Positions 5,715-9,994 of a stretch of 9,994 nucleotides of DNA are shown in pieces; position 1 is the stretch's first letter, and every line of letters begins with the position of its first letter. A program made the translations under genes and the position numbers. Below the pieces are notes generated by a model. That model had not been told where the DNA came from, searched no databases, and saw only the letters and a list, made by a program, of their open reading frames with translations. The stretch is from Candidatus Krumholzibacteriia bacterium (lineage in GTDB: Bacteria; Krumholzibacteriota; Krumholzibacteriia; Krumholzibacteriales; Krumholzibacteriaceae): NCBI GenBank assembly GCA_026387805.1, contig JAPLKY010000113.1:1-9994 (forward strand), written 5' to 3'.

Positions 5715-6662
5715 ATGATCCAGGTGGAAAACCTGACGAAACGATACGGCGCCACCATCGGTGTCACCAATCTCGATTTCCGGGTCGAGAAGGGGGAGGT
5801 CCTCGGCTTTCTCGGACCGAACGGGGCCGGCAAAACGACGACGATGAAGATGCTCACGTGCTATCTCTCTCCGACCTCGGGCACCGCGAAGGTCTGCGGA
5901 TTCGATATTCTCGATCAGTCGATGGAGGTCCGCAAGCGAATTGGATACCTCCCCGAACGCAATCCCCTCTACGGGGATATGACCGTGCACGGTTATCTCG
6001 ATTTCGTCGCGCGGGTCAAAGGCGTGAAACCCTCGGCGCGCCGGGGCGAGATCGACCGGGCAATCGAGCGATGCGGGCTCGAGGAGGTCCCCCGACGGAC
6101 GATCGGAAAGCTCTCAAAAGGATATCAACAGCGCGTGGGCATCGCCCAGGCAACGCTGAACGATCCCGAGATCCTCATTCTCGACGAACCGACCCTCGGA
6201 CTCGATCCGAAGCAGATCATCGACATCAGGCGGCTCATCAGGAATCTCGGCGGAGAGAAGACCGTGATCCTCTCGAGCCATATCCTTCCCGAGGTGAGCC
6301 AGGTCTGCAACCGCGTCATCATCATCAACCGCGGAGAATTGGTCGCCGCCGATACGCCCGAAAACCTCCGCTCCCGTCTCGCGACGTCTTCGATCGTGCG
6401 CGTCGCGCTGAGGGACGAAGGGGACGTACTGGCGCGCGCGGAAAGGATACTCGCGAAGATCGACGGCGTCGTCGCGATCAGAGAGAAACCGCGCGAGCAT
6501 GGGATGGGCGCCTTCATGGTCGACTGCGCGCCCGCACGAGATATTCGCGAGGAAATCGCGCGCTCGCTCGTCGCCGAGGGGCTCCCGCTTCTCGAGCTCC
6601 ACCGGGAGGAGCTCTCGCTCGAAGAGATATTCCTGCAGCTCGTCACCGAGGAGGTGAGCTAG
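5715..6662 (+). CDS. ABC transporter ATP-binding protein (GldA/NatA-like, ABC-2 exporter type)
   Basis: The 315-residue ATPase drives the ABC-2 transporter encoded just downstream. All catalytic parts are present: Walker A GPNGAGKTT (34-42), ABC signature LSKGYQQR (133-140), Walker B ILILDE (153-158), D-loop GLDP (162-165) and switch histidine SSH (187-189). The Q-loop region reads GYLPERNPLY (77-86), with Glu in place of the usual Gln, as is common in NatA/GldA-type ATPases. Residues from about 220 form the extra C-terminal domain typical of ABC-2 ATPases of this length. GGAGG lies eight bases before the ATG. The stop codon directly abuts the permease start codon, so the two are probably translationally coupled. 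The GldA label rests on gene order more than on protein features. The exported substrate is unknown. Confidence 0.95.
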   Translation: MIQVENLTKRYGATIGVTNLDFRVEKGEVLGFLGPNGAGKTTTMKMLTCYLSPTSGTAKVCGFDILDQSMEVRKRIGYLPERNPLYGDMTVHGYLDFVARVKGVKPSARRGEIDRAIERCGLEEVPRRTIGKLSKGYQQRVGIAQATLNDPEILILDEPTLGLDPKQIIDIRRLIRNLGGEKTVILSSHILPEVSQVCNRVIIINRGELVAADTPENLRSRLATSSIVRVALRDEGDVLARAERILAKIDGVVAIREKPREHGMGAFMVDCAPARDIREEIARSLVAEGLPLLELHREELSLEEIFLQLVTEEVS

Positions 6663-7433
6663 ATGGGGCAGCTCGCCGCGATCTACCGGAAGGAATTGCA
6701 GCACTATTTTCAATCCATGACCGCGTACGTCATGATAGGCGGTTTTCTCGCGCTCTCGGGGTACTTCTTCTTCAGCGTCTTCCGCTACTACAATTATCTC
6801 TCATACCAGGCGGGGCGCCAGCCGTACATCGGCGAGACTCTCAACCTGATCGAAGGAGTCATGCGGCCGCTCATGGGAAACATGAGCGTCGTGCTTCTCT
6901 TCGTTCTCCCGCTTCTGACGATGCGGCTCTTCGCCGAAGAAAAGAAGCAGGGAACCTTCGAACTCCTCCTCACCTATCCCCTGAGCGATTTCGCGGCCGT
7001 CATGGGCAAGTACCTGGCCGCGCTGACCGTGTTCGCCGTCATGATCGCCGGCACGCTCCTCTACCCGGCGATGCTCGCGATTTTTTCGAACCCCGAGCCG
7101 GGGCCCGTCGTCACGAGCTACCTCGGGCTCTTCCTCATGGGCACGAGCTTCATCGCGATGGGAATCTTCTTCTCTTCGCTTACGACTAGCCAAATCGTCG
7201 CGGGCGCCGCGACCTTCGGCGTGTCTCTGTTCTTTCTCGTCATAGGATGGGCGGCGCCTTTCGCGGGACCCACCGTCGGAAAGATCATCGCGCAATCTTC
7301 CCTCCTCGATCACTACGATTCATTCTCGAAAGGGGTCATCAGCCTGCCGGACGTCACGTACTACGTCTTTCTCACGGCGTTCTTTCTCTTCATGACGCTG
7401 CGATCTCTCGAATCATCTCACGGGAGGAGCTGA
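6663..7433 (+). CDS. ABC-2 type permease (GldF-like)
   Basis: The 256-residue protein is the membrane half-transporter partner of the preceding ATPase. It has a cytoplasmic N-terminal helix (IYRKELQHYFQS, 7-18) and about six hydrophobic segments: near 20-40, 74-90, 112-141, 149-172, 176-198 and 231-247. After the second comes MRLFAEEKKQGTFELLLTYP (87-106), the E-x-x-x-G-T hallmark of GldF/NosY-type ABC-2 permeases. FSKGVISLPDVTYY (221-234) before the last segment is also usual in GldF proteins. The ATG follows the ATPase stop with no gap, and its GAGGTG ribosome site lies inside the ATPase gene. Its length is normal for the family. Confidence 0.93.
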   Translation: MGQLAAIYRKELQHYFQSMTAYVMIGGFLALSGYFFFSVFRYYNYLSYQAGRQPYIGETLNLIEGVMRPLMGNMSVVLLFVLPLLTMRLFAEEKKQGTFELLLTYPLSDFAAVMGKYLAALTVFAVMIAGTLLYPAMLAIFSNPEPGPVVTSYLGLFLMGTSFIAMGIFFSSLTTSQIVAGAATFGVSLFFLVIGWAAPFAGPTVGKIIAQSSLLDHYDSFSKGVISLPDVTYYVFLTAFFLFMTLRSLESSHGRS

Positions 7434-7435
7434 CG

Positions 7436-8995
7436 ATGGAACGGCTCAGGAGAATCCTCGGGCCTCTCGGCCTCGTGCTCGTCATCGCCGGAGGATTGAT
7501 CTACGGAATCCTCTCTTCGAGCGGATGGCCCGCCGTCGTCCCGCTCGTTATCGGGATCGCGCTCGTCGCGGCGTCGGCGGCGCTCAATCTCCGCGGCGCG
7601 CGAAGCGAGGGCTCGAAACGCAACGCGCGATTCGGGATCAACGCCGCCGTCTCGATCCTCGCCTTCGCCGCGATACTCGTCCTTCTCCAGATGCTCGCCT
7701 CACGACACGGCGTGGCGTTCGATACGACGGCGAACAAGCGATTCTCCCTGTCGCCCCAGACCGTGAAGATTCTCGACCGGCTGGGGAAGGAGGTCGTCTT
7801 TACCTGCTTCTTCAAGGCCGACGCGCCGGACAGGACCGCCCTCGCCGACCTCCTCAGGGAGTACGCCGATGAGAATCCGCGCGTGAAGTATTCATTCATC
7901 GATCCGGATAAGGATCCGGTCGCGGCGAGGCGCTACAAGATCAGGAGCTACGGCACGATCGTCGTCGAGAGCGGCGGGAGCGAGGAGCAGATTGCCCAGA
8001 CCACCGAGGAAAAGCTCACGAATGCGATTCTCAAAGTGACGCGCGATACGAAAAGGATCATCTACTGTCTCACCGGGCACGGCGAAAAATCGATTGACGA
8101 CGCGCAGCCGGCCGGTCTGAGCGGGCTCAAGAGCTCGGTCGAGGCCGAAGGCTATGCGATCAGAAACCTTCTCACGCTCCGGGACTCGATCCCTCCCGAT
8201 TGCGCGATTCTCCTGATCCCGGGCCCCGAGAAGGACCTCTATGCGCCCGAAAGGGGAATGATCGAGCGCTTCATGTCGGGAGGCGGAAGCATTCTCGTTC
8301 TCATCGATCCGCTCGTCGACGTCCCGCGGCTCGAGAACATCGTCGAGGGCTACGGCATCGAGGTCACCAAGAGCATCGTCGTGGACCGCTTCGCGAAACT
8401 GGTCTCCGGCAACTACCTCACCCCCGTCGTCAACCAGTACGGGAAACACGCGATCACCGAGGGTTTCAAGGTCGCATCCTTCTTCCCCCAGGTCCGCGCT
8501 CTCGCCGCGGCGAAGGAAAAACCGGCGGGCGTCGAGATCGAGGTGCTCGCCTCGACGGGAGCCTCCGCGTTCGCGGAGACGAATCTCGCCGAAGCTCTCA
8601 AGGGGAAGACCCGGTATGAACCCGATCGCGATCTGGCGGGACCGCTCGCCGTCGCCGTGGTCGCGAAAAAGGAGATCGCTCCCTCGCCGGCTCGAAACGT
8701 CGGGGCGGGCGGCGGGGCGCGCAACGGCCGCATCGTCGTGTTCGGCGACAGCGATTTCGCGAGCAACGCGTACCTCGACCTCTCGGGCAACAGGGACCTG
8801 ATCCTGAATACGATCGGATGGCTCGCGGAGGAGGAGGATCTCATCGCGGTGCGGGCGAAGGATCCCGTGAGCCAGCCCGTCATTCTGAACATGCGCCAGG
8901 GGCGTACCGTTTTCTGGCTTCCGGTCGTCGGTTTGCCCGCGATCGTCGGCTGCATCGGCGTGCTCGTGCTCGTCCACCGGCGGAGATCCGCCTGA
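7436..8995 (+). CDS. GldG-like ABC transporter auxiliary protein
   Basis: The 519-residue protein resembles GldG and the ABC_transp_aux family, which accompany GldF-type permeases. Three hydrophobic segments (about 8-27, 32-52 and 69-88) precede a large domain, probably outside the cytoplasm, and a C-terminal segment (493-513) returns to a basic tail. Family marks are FDTTANKRFSLSPQTVKIL (95-113), YSFIDPDKDP (152-161), LTGHGEKS (212-219), a SGGGSILVLIDP strand (281-292), VVFGDSDFASN (434-444) and NTIGWLAEEEDLI (458-470). Bacteroidota GldG usually has fewer N-terminal segments, so this is a GldG-like relative. The ATG at 7436 lies two bases after the permease stop and uses GGAGGAGC within the permease end. 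The longer frame from 7247 overlaps the permease and is rejected. The protein may couple transport to periplasmic partners, but no enzyme motif is visible. Confidence 0.9.
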   Translation: MERLRRILGPLGLVLVIAGGLIYGILSSSGWPAVVPLVIGIALVAASAALNLRGARSEGSKRNARFGINAAVSILAFAAILVLLQMLASRHGVAFDTTANKRFSLSPQTVKILDRLGKEVVFTCFFKADAPDRTALADLLREYADENPRVKYSFIDPDKDPVAARRYKIRSYGTIVVESGGSEEQIAQTTEEKLTNAILKVTRDTKRIIYCLTGHGEKSIDDAQPAGLSGLKSSVEAEGYAIRNLLTLRDSIPPDCAILLIPGPEKDLYAPERGMIERFMSGGGSILVLIDPLVDVPRLENIVEGYGIEVTKSIVVDRFAKLVSGNYLTPVVNQYGKHAITEGFKVASFFPQVRALAAAKEKPAGVEIEVLASTGASAFAETNLAEALKGKTRYEPDRDLAGPLAVAVVAKKEIAPSPARNVGAGGGARNGRIVVFGDSDFASNAYLDLSGNRDLILNTIGWLAEEEDLIAVRAKDPVSQPVILNMRQGRTVFWLPVVGLPAIVGCIGVLVLVHRRRSA

Positions 8996-9007
8996 CGGGG
9001 GAGCCTA

Positions 9008-9994
9008 ATGAGTTTCAAGACCACGACATGGATTCTTATCGGGGCGCTCGTCGTGATCGCGGGCTACTTCTTCCTCGTCGACGAGAAGAATCGTGTTCGG
9101 AGCGTGGCGCAACGCAAGCTGAACGCCAAGCTCTTTCGCTATCGGTCCGAAGACGTCGAACGATTTATCCTCGTCAATCCGAAGGGGGAGCGGGTCGAAG
9201 TCGCGCGTTCCGGCTCCGGATGGAAGGTCGTGTTCCCCGTCGAGGCGCCGGGGTCGGGGCCCGAGATATCATCCTTCGTCGACCAGATCGTTCCAGGCCA
9301 CAGGAGCTCCGTGCTCGAGAACGTCCGAGATTTCGCCGACTATGGACTCGAGAAGCCGTTCGCGACGCTCATTATTCTCCGCGCGGGAGGCGAAGCGCCG
9401 GACACTCTTCTCGTCGGCGACAAGACGCCGGCCGGCTCGAACTGCTACCTTCGGCTGGGAAGCTCCCGAGACGTGATCCTTTCGAGCGAGCTCACGCGCA
9501 ACGTAATGAACAAGGGCCTCTTCCACTTCCGCGACAAGAACTTTCTCCCCGAGGGTTATCAATCCATCGACGCGGTGGAGATCCGGACGGGTTCGAAGCG
9601 AATCGGGCTCGTGAAGGAAAAGGGATATTGGTGGTTCGCCGCAAAGCGCATTCGGGCGAACCGGTCGGTGCTCGAGGCATATCTCTCCAGGCTCACCGAC
9701 GCCGTCATTCACGAGTTCGTCCGGGAGGATACGAAAGAGCTCGCCCCGTACGGTCTCGCATCCCCCGTCGGGAAGCTCATCCTGGTCAAGGGCAAGGAAA
9801 CCGTGACCATCGCCTTCGGCAACAAAAAGGATTATCTCGTCGACGTCGTCAGGACCGGGCTCGACAAGGTCGTCGCCATCGAAGCGGCGCTGCTCGAACC
9901 CTTCGAATGGAGCATCGGCAATCTGCGCGCCATGAACCTCGCGTTCATCGACGAGGATTCGGTTCGGACGCTCAAATACGAATCGCCCGATACG
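9008..9994 (+). CDS. DUF4340 domain protein, cut at the right edge
   Basis: The open frame runs 329 codons from an ATG at 9008 to the last base with no stop, so the C-terminus is missing. GGGGGAG lies about five bases upstream, and the gene starts 12 bases after the GldG-like stop. One N-terminal membrane segment (8-24) anchors a long domain probably outside the cytoplasm. Two similar units are visible: YGLEKPFATLIIL... VGDKTPAGSNCYLRL... DVILSSELTRNVM... HFRDKNFL (112-180) and YGLASPVGKLILV... FGNKKDYLVDV... KVVAIEAALLEP... NLRAMNLAF (248-313). DUF4340 proteins commonly follow GldG-like genes and are presumed accessory parts of the exporter, with biochemical role unknown. A residue count beyond 329 is expected. 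Confidence 0.88.
   Translation, partial: MSFKTTTWILIGALVVIAGYFFLVDEKNRVRSVAQRKLNAKLFRYRSEDVERFILVNPKGERVEVARSGSGWKVVFPVEAPGSGPEISSFVDQIVPGHRSSVLENVRDFADYGLEKPFATLIILRAGGEAPDTLLVGDKTPAGSNCYLRLGSSRDVILSSELTRNVMNKGLFHFRDKNFLPEGYQSIDAVEIRTGSKRIGLVKEKGYWWFAAKRIRANRSVLEAYLSRLTDAVIHEFVREDTKELAPYGLASPVGKLILVKGKETVTIAFGNKKDYLVDVVRTGLDKVVAIEAALLEPFEWSIGNLRAMNLAFIDEDSVRTLKYESPDT

Noticed and set aside
5943..5972. Glu instead of Gln in the Q-loop of the ABC ATPase, suggesting an inactive enzyme
   Set aside because: The LPE form is usual in NatA/GldA-type ABC-2 ATPases, and all other catalytic motifs are intact.
7247..7435. Longer N-terminus for the GldG-like protein overlapping the permease
   Set aside because: The overlap would be about 190 bases in another frame with no domain, while the ATG at 7436 has a strong GGAGGAG site and starts at the first family membrane helix.

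Overview
This is a GC-rich bacterial window with dense coding on both strands, clear Shine-Dalgarno sites and no RNA genes, CRISPR array, integrase or transposase that I can see. A DUF5683-type membrane protein, a short fibronectin-III lipoprotein and a GldA/GldF/GldG/DUF4340 transporter set point to a deep, GC-rich member or relative of the FCB superphylum. This is an inference from gene content. True Bacteroidota mostly lack strong Shine-Dalgarno sites, so a lesser-known candidate lineage is more likely than a gliding flavobacterium.

Layout. Positions 1-197 hold a probable minus-strand promoter for a gene beyond the left edge. Positions 198-1706 (minus) encode a GT39-type membrane glycosyltransferase. 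Divergent from it, 1849-2742 (plus) encodes a DUF72 (YecE-like) protein. A convergent junction with two tiny hairpins (2743-2771) separates it from a four-gene minus-strand cluster. In transcription order that cluster is: a YbhN/LPG-synthase-type integral membrane protein (5539-4427), a DUF5683 membrane protein (4354-3878), an FN3 lipoprotein (3862-3473), and a small tail-anchored protein joining an L7/L12 C-terminal-like domain to a zinc ribbon (3332-2769). A divergent control region of 175 bp (5540-5714) carries promoter-like sequences on both strands. From it a tightly packed plus-strand operon runs to the right edge: ABC ATPase, ABC-2 permease, GldG-like auxiliary protein and a DUF4340 protein that is cut by the window end.

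How the genes work together. The right-hand operon has the parts and order of the Gld-type ABC exporter: cytoplasmic ATPase, membrane permease, then two membrane-anchored proteins with large domains probably outside the cytoplasm. Its substrate cannot be read from the sequence, and no gliding gene is in view. The minus-strand cluster consists of envelope proteins of unknown joint function. The GT39 enzyme probably moves a sugar from a polyprenyl-phosphate donor on the outer face of the inner membrane.

The most unusual items are the L12-like/zinc-ribbon/tail-anchor protein, a perfect 11-bp hairpin at 3374-3399 that shares two bases with a second hairpin, a GC-rich hairpin almost touching the ribosome site of the DUF5683 gene, and an internal duplication in the DUF4340 protein. 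I found no clear evidence of a wholly new multi-gene system.
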